Shown here: positions 1 through 8,481 of the stretch, piece by piece | Layout of the letters: every line of letters starts with the position of its first letter | How positions within the stretch are numbered: position 1 is the first letter of the stretch | NCBI GenBank assembly: GCA_042219525.1 | Contig: JBDGPU010000133.1 | Location: forward strand, 1 to 46,689 | Length of the DNA stretch: 46,689 nucleotides | Source: JBDGPU01 sp042219525 | GTDB taxonomy: Archaea; Halobacteriota; Halobacteria; Halobacteriales; Haloferacaceae | Direction: 5' to 3' | The notes under the pieces: generated by a model | What the model was told of the DNA's origin: nothing | Database searches by the model: none | What the model saw: the letters and a program-made list of their open reading frames with translations, nothing else | Made by a program: the position numbers and the translations under genes

Positions 1-1
1 C

Positions 2-112
2 ACTTCCTTTGATTTGACGGCCTATCCTGCCGCCTTACAGCGATTCACCAGAGCCATTCTATTTAATCTACAAACTGCTTCAGAGGATTTGCTTACTATC
101 ATCAGGTTTTAG
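2..112 (+). CDS. 3' end of an unidentified reading frame (partial)
   Basis: An open frame enters from the left edge and stops at TAG 110-112, giving about 36 residues that end in a hydrophobic stretch (LLTIIRF). It is convergent with the flippase gene. Such a tail at an island edge would fit a transposase or another glycan gene, but nothing in the visible residues is diagnostic. Chance openness is also possible over so short a stretch. Confidence 0.25.
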   Translation, partial: TSFDLTAYPAALQRFTRAILFNLQTASEDLLTIIRF

Positions 113-141
113 AAGGTACACAAATAGATCAATTTGTGAAG

Positions 142-1668
142 TTACACTTTTTTATTTCTTCCAACAATAGGTTCTATAATCGAATATCCAATTTTTTCAT
201 CTACTCTGCGAGCGATACGTTGATCGTCTTGGGTAAAGCTATTTGTGACTCTCAAGGAGATTATGAACATGATTATTGATAATATTGGAATTAGAATGAA
301 TTTCAATACATGACTAGACAGGTTGTGTCCAATTAGATATATAATGATTAAAGCGGGGATTCCATTTAAGCATATCTTGGATATTTCGCGCCAGGGATAT
401 GCCAGATCATACAGGTAATTCACCTCCCATATCTTTAGAGAATTAACTGAAATAAATGATATAGCCGTCCCCAGCGCTGCCCCAATAATCCCAAAGAAAG
501 AAACAAGCACAATATCAGCAACAATATTCACCGTGAGAAATAAAGAACCATTCAACAGATTCAATTTCGTATTTCCTTTACCTTCGATTATCGCGGACGT
601 GATCCCAAAGCAACTCTGGAATAAAAAGCCAATAGAAAGGACTGTAACCGGAAGAGCAGCATCACTGTATTGACTAGTGAACAAAATAGTAAGAAAAGTC
701 GAAGGCGCTACAAAAATTGCTATTACGGGAGGAATCGTCAAAATACATAACCATCTGGATCCAGCTTCAAACTGAGATTGGATATATTCAGAATCATCGA
801 TCTTTTCTGCAACAAGAGGTTTGAATATAGGAGTCAACGACGCTAAGAATATTGCTAAGTTCGACGTTAACTGGTATCCTACACGGTATAATCCGACCTC
901 TGAGGAAGAAAGCAAGAAGCCAATGACAAAGAAGTCAATTTGTCCTACTAGTTTATAGATAGCACCTGCAAATACGAGAGGAAAAGAATATCGCAGGACT
1001 TTCCCTCGCGATATTGGTTCTGACTGTGCGATTATAATATTTCTAATGTTTGTTTTAATAATAATATTTCCGATAATTATTGCAAAAGCGATACCTGTCA
1101 TATAGCCGCCTATAATAGCGTATAGCTCGAATCCAAAAAATAGAAGAACAGCGGTGGTTGTTATTTGAGCTATTCTTCTTATTATATCGTCAGTAATTAC
1201 TTTATATTTCATATTCTTTATACCCCTGAATATTGAGTTTTGAATTCTATTTAATGTGATTAGCACTAAACCAAAAGAAAATACCCTAATTGCGCCATTT
1301 AGGTGAATGTCACCAAAATATGTGGCAATTTGAGGTGCAGCCATAAATAATAGAACAAATGTTATTAACGAACCCGATAATGAAACAAAAGTCACGTATA
1401 TTATGAGACTTTTTGACTTACCATATTCATTATTATCAAGATACTGTGGTAAGAAGAAATCAACTGATCTGAACATATTTAAGTCAGAAAAAACCTGAAC
1501 AAATAGTATAATTGTAATGGCAAGGGTATAAACACCATAAATTGATGGATCAACAAATCGTGTGATCAAAAGTAAAAACAAGAAATCAATTACTCTACTA
1601 GTAATCTTTCCTAAGAAAGATATGCTTCCTTCCTTGGCTAAAGTAGTGAGAATAGATCCATCACTCAT
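142..1668 (-). CDS. polysaccharide flippase, Wzx/MATE-type (oligosaccharide flippase family)
   Basis: A 508-residue integral membrane protein with about a dozen to fourteen hydrophobic segments and few charged residues between them. The N-terminus carries a short soluble lead, then LGKITSRVIDFLFLLLITR, a pattern typical of Wzx/RfbX-like flippases of the MOP superfamily. Family members move lipid-linked oligosaccharides across the membrane. It is the last gene of a minus-strand glycan block and starts 33 bases after the upstream glycosyltransferase stop, so it is probably co-transcribed. ATG is at 1666-1668. The gene is very AT-rich compared with the core region, which suggests acquisition. 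Haloarchaeal AglR-type proteins are functional relatives, but orthology cannot be told here. Confidence 0.88.
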   Translation of the reverse strand: MSDGSILTTLAKEGSISFLGKITSRVIDFLFLLLITRFVDPSIYGVYTLAITIILFVQVFSDLNMFRSVDFFLPQYLDNNEYGKSKSLIIYVTFVSLSGSLITFVLLFMAAPQIATYFGDIHLNGAIRVFSFGLVLITLNRIQNSIFRGIKNMKYKVITDDIIRRIAQITTTAVLLFFGFELYAIIGGYMTGIAFAIIIGNIIIKTNIRNIIIAQSEPISRGKVLRYSFPLVFAGAIYKLVGQIDFFVIGFLLSSSEVGLYRVGYQLTSNLAIFLASLTPIFKPLVAEKIDDSEYIQSQFEAGSRWLCILTIPPVIAIFVAPSTFLTILFTSQYSDAALPVTVLSIGFLFQSCFGITSAIIEGKGNTKLNLLNGSLFLTVNIVADIVLVSFFGIIGAALGTAISFISVNSLKIWEVNYLYDLAYPWREISKICLNGIPALIIIYLIGHNLSSHVLKFILIPILSIIMFIISLRVTNSFTQDDQRIARRVDEKIGYSIIEPIVGRNKKV

Positions 1669-1701
1669 ATTATTATTTATGTTTACAACTGAAAGTTGTT
1701 T

Positions 1702-2832
1702 CTAATATATATCTTTGTAGATTTCTATCGTCTTTTCACTTATATTCTCCCATGATAATTTCTCATTGGCGAGCTTGCGTCCATTGTATCCCATTGTAAC
1801 ACGTTTTTCCTGTTGTTTGAGTAAAGTGACCAACTTTTCAGCAAGCTCACGGTGGTTTTTAGGAGGGATTAGATAACCCGTCGAACCATCTTGAACTATT
1901 TCTGGTATACTTCCAGCAGTCGTAGCAACCACTGGCTTCCCAAATGAATATGCAACTGGTATAACGGCTGATTGGGAAGCTTCTACATACGGAGCAGCGA
2001 CGACGCTAGCCCTTTCGAATAATTCAGCTACTTTCTCATTCGACACATGGTAGTTATGAACCTCGCATATATCTTCATCAATAAACTCCTCATATTCGGT
2101 AATATCTCCATTTCCTGCGATAATAATAGTAACTTCGTCAAGTTTGCTCTGAATATGAGGAATTGCTTTTAATAAATATTTTAAACCCTTTCTGGGTGCT
2201 ATATACCCGAAATACAATATCGTATTTTCTTCTTCTGGGATCCCTTTAGCGTACTTATTAAAAACAGAGAAGTCTCCCATGGGCAAAGTATGGATTGACT
2301 CCTTCGAGATCCCGTTACCTTTCACAATCTCTTTAAGATTTTCTCCGTGAACTATTATCTTATCAGAATAGCGGTAATATATCTGTGTTGTTATTGCTTC
2401 ATTTAAATATGGGAACAGATTTTCGCCCGCACTAATTATGTCCTTATTCACCAAATAGTGCCGTATATTATATCGTCTAAAAGATTTTGGAGTATGAACT
2501 GTAGTAACGACTGGGATATTTGTTATTTTCCGGAGTGCAAGTGCGAGGGAAATATGTAAATCAAGTATATGAACAACCGAAGGAGATACCCTTTCTATCA
2601 CCTGATAGATATCGCTTGGGCTCATGATCGAGGCATTGGTCAGAAATACCTCTACTGTCTCATCCACCTCGTGAATGTTTATATCCTCCGTGAAGTATTC
2701 CTTGTTTAAGCCTTCTGGAGCGATAATTTCAACAGACACTTTTTGAGAAAGGGCGTTTCCAAGCTGAGCAGCGTATTGGACATGGCCTCCATCATCGTTT
2801 CCAACCAATAAGCAAACACTATTCACTAACAC
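1702..2832 (-). CDS. glycosyltransferase family 4
   Basis: A 376-residue GT-B fold protein. The N-terminal half has a Gly-rich DDGGHVQYAAQLGNAL motif that replaces the usual GGxER loop. The C-terminal half has the YFGYIAPRKGLKYLLKAI element and the IIAGNGD strand, followed by a donor-site helix (APYVEASQSAVIPVAYSFG). The normal E-x7-E pair of retaining GT4 enzymes is only partly kept there, because the second Glu is replaced. It should add a sugar to a lipid-linked glycan at the inner membrane face. The start is GTG at 2830-2832, with another GTG two codons in. The 103-base spacer upstream could hold its own promoter. AT-rich like the flippase. Confidence 0.85.
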   Translation of the reverse strand: MLVNSVCLLVGNDDGGHVQYAAQLGNALSQKVSVEIIAPEGLNKEYFTEDINIHEVDETVEVFLTNASIMSPSDIYQVIERVSPSVVHILDLHISLALALRKITNIPVVTTVHTPKSFRRYNIRHYLVNKDIISAGENLFPYLNEAITTQIYYRYSDKIIVHGENLKEIVKGNGISKESIHTLPMGDFSVFNKYAKGIPEEENTILYFGYIAPRKGLKYLLKAIPHIQSKLDEVTIIIAGNGDITEYEEFIDEDICEVHNYHVSNEKVAELFERASVVAAPYVEASQSAVIPVAYSFGKPVVATTAGSIPEIVQDGSTGYLIPPKNHRELAEKLVTLLKQQEKRVTMGYNGRKLANEKLSWENISEKTIEIYKDIY

Positions 2833-2935
2833 TTCTGAGATTGTAGTGGACTTTAATCTGTTGATATTAAAACAACCTCAAAATCTACATAGTGCAATCG
2901 AATTCACTATCGGCCCAGTATTACGTGAATGAATA

Positions 2936-4057
2936 CTAATCTTTGAGTTCTGTGAATATCTGTTCAAATTGGTCAGTAATCGTATCCCACGAGAATTCAG
3001 CCGTAATCGTCGCTCTTCCTTCAATTCTCATTTCATTCATTGTCTCACGATCACCGAGGAGCGATAAAATAGCACCTGCGAGCTCCTCCGGAGCGGCTGG
3101 AGGGACAAGGACACCATTATGTCCATCTGTTATTATCTCATTGTTGCCAGGTACGTCAGTTGCGATAACCGGTGTACCGCATGCCATGGCTTCCCGAAGG
3201 GCCATAGGAAGCGCTTCGTGATATGAGGGGTTTACAAATAATGTTGAAAATCGATACAAATCAACTAGTTCAGACTGTTCAATAAAACCAAGAAATTCAA
3301 AAGAGTCGGCAAGTCCTTTCTCATTAACTGCGGACTCCAGTTGCGGTCGCATAGGTCCGTCACCAGCGATAATAAACTTACATTCTGGATTTTCTGAAAT
3401 AATGGTTTCGCTTGCCTCAATAAGATCCGAGAGACCTTTCAAACCATCTAATGCCCCAGCATAAAGAATTTGACCCCCTCGCGAAGTTTTGTCTTCGACT
3501 GGCGAAAATTTATCAATATCGATGCCAGAAGAAACCACCTCGACATTTTCAAGATCGTATTCTGAACGTAGTTCATTCGCCGACGTTTCGGATACAGCAA
3601 CATTGTAGTCCCCAGAACGAACCGCTGCCTCGTCCACACGTTCAAGAATTGGTCGAAATATCTTCATCCCGACAGAGAAAAGATCCGACCAACCTCTATT
3701 TTGTATCCCCTGAACTGTCGGTGCTGCAGACCAGACGATAGTTGGAGCATCGACAGCCACCTTAGGGACTAAGGGTGTATGGAGTACGACCACGTCGACT
3801 TCCTGATTAAAACTATCTACGGTTTGTTCGATCATCCTACTGTGGACATGTAGGTGAAAAGGATACAGAGGGAGAAACCGAACTCTATAGACGTTGACCC
3901 CTTCGTAGCTCTCTTCAGTAGTTCCAGTCGCCGGTCCACGAGTCAACACAGTTACATCGTGACCTCGCTTCACGAGTCGCTTAGAGAAATGATACACACG
4001 CTGGCCGATACCACGCGCGTCAGGAGGGAAGTCCTGACAAACGTTTACTATGTGCAC
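2936..4057 (-). CDS. glycosyltransferase family 4
   Basis: A 373-residue retaining GT-B glycosyltransferase. The start region reads VCQDFPPDARGIGQRVYHFSK, the acceptor-side loop of the family. The C-terminal Rossmann half has LYAGALDGLKGLSDLIEA, a FIIAGDGP strand, and the E-x7-E motif (HEALPMALREAM) that binds the nucleotide sugar. It starts at GTG 4055-4057 and overlaps the end of the upstream glycosyltransferase by 10 bases, so the two are translationally coupled. Base composition is intermediate between the AT-rich flippase and the GC-rich core. Sugar specificity cannot be read from the sequence. Confidence 0.9.
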   Translation of the reverse strand: MHIVNVCQDFPPDARGIGQRVYHFSKRLVKRGHDVTVLTRGPATGTTEESYEGVNVYRVRFLPLYPFHLHVHSRMIEQTVDSFNQEVDVVVLHTPLVPKVAVDAPTIVWSAAPTVQGIQNRGWSDLFSVGMKIFRPILERVDEAAVRSGDYNVAVSETSANELRSEYDLENVEVVSSGIDIDKFSPVEDKTSRGGQILYAGALDGLKGLSDLIEASETIISENPECKFIIAGDGPMRPQLESAVNEKGLADSFEFLGFIEQSELVDLYRFSTLFVNPSYHEALPMALREAMACGTPVIATDVPGNNEIITDGHNGVLVPPAAPEELAGAILSLLGDRETMNEMRIEGRATITAEFSWDTITDQFEQIFTELKD

Positions 4058-5235
4058 CCCACCACCTCTCGGTAGGTTGCCATAATCTGATCTACGATTT
4101 CCGCGTTCATCTCTTCGACCGTTGTCTTCGCGCTGGCTCCTAAAGACGCTGCCATCGAAGGATTGTCCGCAACAAGCTGGATCATGTTGACGAGTTCTGA
4201 AACCTCCCCTGGTGAACAGAGGAGTCCGTTCTCCTTGTGTTCAATGACTTCCGGAATACCGCCTACATCAGTTCCAATGACGGGTAGTCCCGTTGCCATC
4301 GCCTCTAACATCGCGAGTGGATAGTCAGCTGGTCCCTGTGTATCACGAAATGGTGCAACGAATAGATCGGCCTCCTGCATCTTTCCCGGGAGATCATCAA
4401 CAATCCCGAGCGGTGTTACTGTATCCTCAAGTCCAAGCGACCGAATACGGTTCTTAATTGAGAGAGACTCACTTCGGTACCTTTCAACCGGCATGTCAAA
4501 CGCGAACAATAGTTCAATGTCCCTTTCTCTATCGTTCAGATCCGAGATCGCTTTAAGCAGCACGTCGATCCCCTTTGACTCTGAGAAATTACCTACAAAT
4601 ATCACTCTAAATGTATTGTCACAGTTATACTCAGGTCGAGGTTTATATCGCTCTGTATCCACAAGTGGTGGAATTGTGTGAACATTCATGTTTAGGTGAT
4701 TTGTTCGTATAGACTCCGAGACATTTTCACTTATGCCAAGTATGCACTCGAGGGAGCGTAAACAGGCAAATGCTATTAGGCGACTCTTTACCGACGCGGG
4801 TATTGGACAATACAGAGTGTGGATGGCCTTCTTACCAGTAAGCGGGCGGGCAGCTGTCGGTATAAGTCCAACACCTGGGAAGCCAGAATGGCTATGGATC
4901 ACATCGAAATCGTATTTATCGTCGAGATTGGCGATCTTCGGAATGAGTCTTCGTGCACCGCGTAGCCCGTATAGTGCGCTACGTCGACCTGTCTTAGAAA
5001 CTTCTGTTGAGGTCGTTTCTCCGACGGTCTCAACGTGGATAGTAATGGATTCGTGAATTGAGGATGGCGTTCCACCAGCATCGCCATGAATCGGTGGTGT
5101 CGTTACAATATGTACCTGATGACCCCGTTCAGCCAAGCACTTAGACACCGTCACGAGGTTGTTGATATGGCCACCGACATATGATCCATTTACTTTCCCT
5201 ACGCCGAAAGCCACCATACAGATTGTAAGAGACAT
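4048..5235 (-). CDS. glycosyltransferase family 4
   Basis: A 395-residue GT-B protein. The N-terminus has GKVNGSYVGGHINNLVTVSKCL, a variant of the family's glycine loop. The C-terminal half has IFVGNFSESKGIDVLLKAI and the donor-binding helix ADYPLAMLEAMATGLPVIG, then GTDVGGIPEVI. It starts at ATG 5233-5235, two bases after the stop of the nucleotidyltransferase-like gene, and overlaps the next glycosyltransferase by 10 bases, which makes it a central member of the operon. A role in extending a surface or lipid-linked glycan is inferred from family and context. Confidence 0.9.
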   Translation of the reverse strand: MSLTICMVAFGVGKVNGSYVGGHINNLVTVSKCLAERGHQVHIVTTPPIHGDAGGTPSSIHESITIHVETVGETTSTEVSKTGRRSALYGLRGARRLIPKIANLDDKYDFDVIHSHSGFPGVGLIPTAARPLTGKKAIHTLYCPIPASVKSRLIAFACLRSLECILGISENVSESIRTNHLNMNVHTIPPLVDTERYKPRPEYNCDNTFRVIFVGNFSESKGIDVLLKAISDLNDRERDIELLFAFDMPVERYRSESLSIKNRIRSLGLEDTVTPLGIVDDLPGKMQEADLFVAPFRDTQGPADYPLAMLEAMATGLPVIGTDVGGIPEVIEHKENGLLCSPGEVSELVNMIQLVADNPSMAASLGASAKTTVEEMNAEIVDQIMATYREVVGCT

Positions 5236-5237
5236 AA

Positions 5238-6233
5238 TTAGCTGTATTGATCCCCCCGCCCCCGTCGGCTGTGGTATGCGATAGCTAGCAAGAATTTCCG
5301 GAGCGGTTCACACCGCTGTATAGGCTCATACAACATTGAATTCTCTACCCTGATTTTGATCCCATCAAGTACAATTGAAAACGTGATTGCCGCATGCCGT
5401 CGCGGTGTTAGTTCGAATCCGCTAATCGATTTGACATTATCCATCATCTGACTGTACGGTAGGACATACGGGAACTGGATGCTGCTTTGGGGGCATTCAA
5501 TTGCAGTTTCCATTTGATTCAGCGTCTCTAAGAACTTATTGAAAGTATCCCCCCAACCGAATTTCGTTGCAACTTCCCGACAGGTATCAAAATCAACCCC
5601 ATCGGAAACTAGATTTTGCATATGAAGATAATCAAGAAGCGTAAAACGTCGGTGACCAAAAACACCATGAACTAATGTCACGAGAAGCGCAGCCTCAGAC
5701 GAAAGTCCAATATACTCGACACCGAACGCTTCTCGATTAGCTTGCGACGACAAAAGATACTCAGGCGTAAGGAACTCAACGCAGAAGTATATAATGTTGG
5801 TGTAGAGATCAACCGGATATACATCTTCTCCGGTAAGTGTGGTCTCGATATCGCCACTCTGATCGCAGTCAAAACCGAGCTCGGCGGCCGCCTGGATAAA
5901 CGTATCCTTGTTATTCGGGTGGACCAAAATGTCGACATCGCGTGGTACATGTTCAATTGAGTTCGCGTCTTTAATTAGCGCGTAGTTTACGTCGGCTAAT
6001 TCACTAATCTGATTAATACGCCGAATAGTCTCCCGCAACGTTTCGATATTACGCTTTTGACTCTTTATCCGCTGTTGGTAATCATGGGGGATCTTATCAA
6101 AACCAATCTGCTTGCAAAATGGATAGAGTAATCCATTCTCATCCGCTGCTTTGAGACACATTTCGAAATTATCGGGGACATCGTTATCCCTGTTCGAAGT
6201 AAGGGTCTCCACTATCGTGTTAATCTCAGTCAT
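5238..6233 (-). CDS. nucleotidyltransferase-fold protein (NTP_transf_5-like)
   Basis: A 331-residue soluble protein resembling the putative nucleotidyltransferases found in polysaccharide loci. Visible support is RDVDILV at residues 98-104, with Asp99 and Asp101 in the spacing of the metal-binding pair of the Pol-beta fold. A third acidic position, VDLYT (Asp142), follows about 40 residues later, then a helical C-terminal domain with HGVFGHRRFTLLDYLH. It starts at ATG 6231-6233, overlapping the stop of the upstream kinase by four bases (ATGA), and ends two bases before a glycosyltransferase. The substrate is unknown. The coupling to a kinase-like gene suggests sequential action on one small molecule or glycan end group, but that is inference. 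Confidence 0.72.
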   Translation of the reverse strand: MTEINTIVETLTSNRDNDVPDNFEMCLKAADENGLLYPFCKQIGFDKIPHDYQQRIKSQKRNIETLRETIRRINQISELADVNYALIKDANSIEHVPRDVDILVHPNNKDTFIQAAAELGFDCDQSGDIETTLTGEDVYPVDLYTNIIYFCVEFLTPEYLLSSQANREAFGVEYIGLSSEAALLVTLVHGVFGHRRFTLLDYLHMQNLVSDGVDFDTCREVATKFGWGDTFNKFLETLNQMETAIECPQSSIQFPYVLPYSQMMDNVKSISGFELTPRRHAAITFSIVLDGIKIRVENSMLYEPIQRCEPLRKFLLAIAYHSRRGRGDQYS

Positions 6234-6847
6234 GAATCCACTTTGTATGTTGTAGGGATTTCGACGACCTTTCTAATTCTTTCGTGTATACCGTCTATAC
6301 TGTTCTCGGCCCGCACGATCTCAACAGATCCGGGAGTAGAGAGGCTTCTATAGTATTCCGCAACTTGTTCATAATATTCTCGCTGAACTTGCGAGTCAAA
6401 CTGATCAAGGCGGTCAAAAGAGTCGTTTATATCTATATCAAGGACTATAGTAATGTCCGGAGGGGGGAATACTGCTGCAAGTCGTCGTGCATTCATTCCG
6501 AGAACGTCAAAAAACATTTGATAAAAATATCGGTCACAGACGACTACCGTTTTTCGGTAAACGATTCGAATCCAGAGCACAGATAGTAAACTATACACGA
6601 AACTCGCAAGGATCATCAAGATGCTTGCTCGTTCTTGTTTTGACGATTCGTCCGGTGATCCCGTAGCCGAACGGCGCGGAGAAACATATTGTTCGAGATC
6701 AATTGGAAGTACATCAACGAGTTCATACATCGGTTGGATAGTCACGACGTTGTACCCTTCTTCATTTAGAGCGGCATGTAATGCTTCTGCCTGCGTCGAC
6801 TTGCCGCTACCGTCAACCCCCTCAATAGCAATTAGGAATGCACTCAT
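6230..6847 (-). CDS. thymidylate-kinase-like P-loop kinase
   Basis: A 205-residue P-loop kinase. Residues 6-18 give IAIEGVDGSGKST, the Walker A of the dTMP-kinase family, and VVCDRYFYQ matches the DR(Y/H) nucleoside-binding motif. A hydrophobic insert (SILMILASFVYSLLSVLWI) sits before the DRY motif and is longer and more apolar than in housekeeping Tmk. The lid region is not obvious. It is the first gene of the minus-strand glycan operon and overlaps the nucleotidyltransferase gene by ATGA. Its position argues for a specialised kinase acting on a glycan precursor rather than the cell's dTMP kinase. The start is ATG 6845-6847. Confidence 0.78.
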   Translation of the reverse strand: MSAFLIAIEGVDGSGKSTQAEALHAALNEEGYNVVTIQPMYELVDVLPIDLEQYVSPRRSATGSPDESSKQERASILMILASFVYSLLSVLWIRIVYRKTVVVCDRYFYQMFFDVLGMNARRLAAVFPPPDITIVLDIDINDSFDRLDQFDSQVQREYYEQVAEYYRSLSTPGSVEIVRAENSIDGIHERIRKVVEIPTTYKVDS

Positions 6848-7090
6848 CAGAAATTAATGACTATAACAAGGGGGACGAAGATTTCTACTTCCACTGATCT
6901 TTGCCATAAGTGATTACTAGATAAAGTTTGCTACCTACATATATACCTGTTCAAACTGTCAAGAGTAGAAATAACAAATTTCGTAATTTGGCAGCTGCAG
7001 CATCACGATTTATTTAAATTAACTTAAAATCAGTTCAGATGAGATAGGGAAAATTACCTATGCCTCAAGTGTAGCGATTCTAATATCAGA
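6848..7090. other. AT-rich divergent intergenic region
   Basis: This spacer separates the minus-strand glycan operon from the plus-strand glycosyltransferase pair. It is rich in A and T. It contains a near-palindrome at 7013-7028 (TTTAAATTAACTTAAA), a possible regulatory or promoter site for either direction. No clear coding frame is seen. Confidence 0.4.
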
Positions 7091-7204
7091 ATGCCTTTGA
7101 AGACATCGTATATTGGATGTGATATGGATCAGAATTCGAACCATGAGTTTAATCACCATTACCATTACGTAGTAACACGAGACGGAGCTAAATCCAACTT
7201 ATGA
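7091..7204 (+). CDS. possible 37-residue microprotein
   Basis: ATG 7091 opens a 37-codon frame with a His-rich middle (NHHYHY), ending at TGA 7202-7204. The stop overlaps the next small start by ATGA. No family is recognised. It may be a leader peptide, a short coupled gene, or part of a decayed longer frame. Support is only the overlap pattern and the plausible composition. Confidence 0.22.
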   Translation: MPLKTSYIGCDMDQNSNHEFNHHYHYVVTRDGAKSNL

Positions 7205-7335
7205 AATTTATTAATACCAATAATGGCTATGCCCATGCTTACAAGATATTGTTTGAGAGAGAAGTCATTAATCTAGATGAATTAATACGGGAGAATAGAC
7301 TACAGGGCTATTGTAGGAGTAACCGATACAAATGA
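7201..7335 (+). CDS. possible 44-residue microprotein coupled to a glycosyltransferase
   Basis: ATG 7201 opens a 44-codon frame that reads like a genuine helical segment (YKILFEREVINLDELIREN). It stops at TGA 7333-7335, overlapping the ATG (7332) of the glycosyltransferase by ATGA. It is also overlapped upstream by another small frame. Either this is translational coupling through short peptides, or the two small frames are remnants of a single gene. No family is recognised. Confidence 0.28.
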   Translation: MKFINTNNGYAHAYKILFEREVINLDELIRENRLQGYCRSNRYK

Positions 7336-8480
7336 AAATCGGATTTATTTACGATGCTGTTTATCCATGGGAGAAAGGAGGGGCACAAAAGCGCGTCCGT
7401 GAGCTCGCAATTCGACTCGCAGATGACCACGAAGTCCATCTCTTTGGGATGAAGTATTGGGATGGACCTGCGCGTATGAAACGTGACGGAGTCATCTATC
7501 ACGGCGTCTGCGAACCTTATGAACTCTACACGGATGGGCGGCGTTCAATTACTCAAGCGATTAGTTTCTCAGTAGCACTTACTAAACCTCTACTGCAAGA
7601 AAACCTCGACATTGTTGACTGCCAGCAGTTTCCGTATTTCCCAGTATTCTCCTCGAAGGCTCACGAACTCCTAAAAAAATCAAAACTCGTAGTTACTTGG
7701 TACGAAGTCTGGGACGACTACTGGTACGACTATCTCGGACGGCTCGGCGCTGGCGGGAAAGCCGTTGAGCGTATCACTCTCAAATTAACAGATACGGTAA
7801 TTCCGATATCAGAGTACATTGCTAGCGATCTCCGCGAGATCGGGTATTCAGACGAATTGCACATCGTCGAAAACGGCGTCGATTTCTATGCTCTTCAGGA
7901 TATTTCACCCGTAGAAAGGGATTGGGACGTCGTCTACTTCGGACGGCTCTCGGAGCATAAACGAGTCGACCATCTCCTCGAAGCGGTCTACACGATCACG
8001 GAAGATCTCGACCGCAATCTCAATGTTTGTATTATTGGAGACGGACCGGAGCGGAATGATCTAGAAAAACTCGCTTGTGATCTCGAAATCACGGATCAAG
8101 TCGAATTCCTCGGGTTCATTGAGGCTGACGAGGACGTTATTGCGAATATAAAGGGGGCATCAGTTTTCGTCCTCCCATCCATTCGGGAGGGATTTCCGAA
8201 CACAATACTTGAGGCAAATGCCTGTGGTGTTCCTAGCATCGTCGTTGACCACCACGAGAACGGGTCGACAGCGGTTGTTGAAGATGGTAAAACCGGGTTC
8301 ATCGTTAATCCAACATCAGACGCTATCGCCGACAAGCTCGTAGAGGTGCTCTCCGACGAAAATCTTCAGCGTTCACTCTCAGAAAATGCCCGCGAATACG
8401 GACGTGCACACGACTGGGCAGAAATTGTAAGCGACCTTGAAGAAGTATATATAAATACGGTGAGCGACGATAGTCAATAA
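7332..8480 (+). CDS. glycosyltransferase family 4
   Basis: A 382-residue retaining GT-B enzyme. The N-terminus reads IYDAVYPWEKGGAQKRVRELA, the family's GGAxxR acceptor loop. The C-terminal half has VYFGRLSEHKRVDHLLEAV, an IIGDGPERNDL strand-loop and the E-x7-E motif in REGFPNTILEANACG. It starts at ATG 7332 and is followed after one base by the epimerase gene, so the two form an operon transcribed away from the main glycan block. The role is addition of a sugar to a surface or lipid-linked glycan; the specific linkage is unknown. Confidence 0.92.
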   Translation: MKIGFIYDAVYPWEKGGAQKRVRELAIRLADDHEVHLFGMKYWDGPARMKRDGVIYHGVCEPYELYTDGRRSITQAISFSVALTKPLLQENLDIVDCQQFPYFPVFSSKAHELLKKSKLVVTWYEVWDDYWYDYLGRLGAGGKAVERITLKLTDTVIPISEYIASDLREIGYSDELHIVENGVDFYALQDISPVERDWDVVYFGRLSEHKRVDHLLEAVYTITEDLDRNLNVCIIGDGPERNDLEKLACDLEITDQVEFLGFIEADEDVIANIKGASVFVLPSIREGFPNTILEANACGVPSIVVDHHENGSTAVVEDGKTGFIVNPTSDAIADKLVEVLSDENLQRSLSENAREYGRAHDWAEIVSDLEEVYINTVSDDSQ

Positions 8481-8481
8481 G

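Noticed and set aside
5401..5430. GTTCGAATCC, resembling a tRNA T-arm
   Set aside because: It lies inside the nucleotidyltransferase-like gene and no acceptor or anticodon stem surrounds it.
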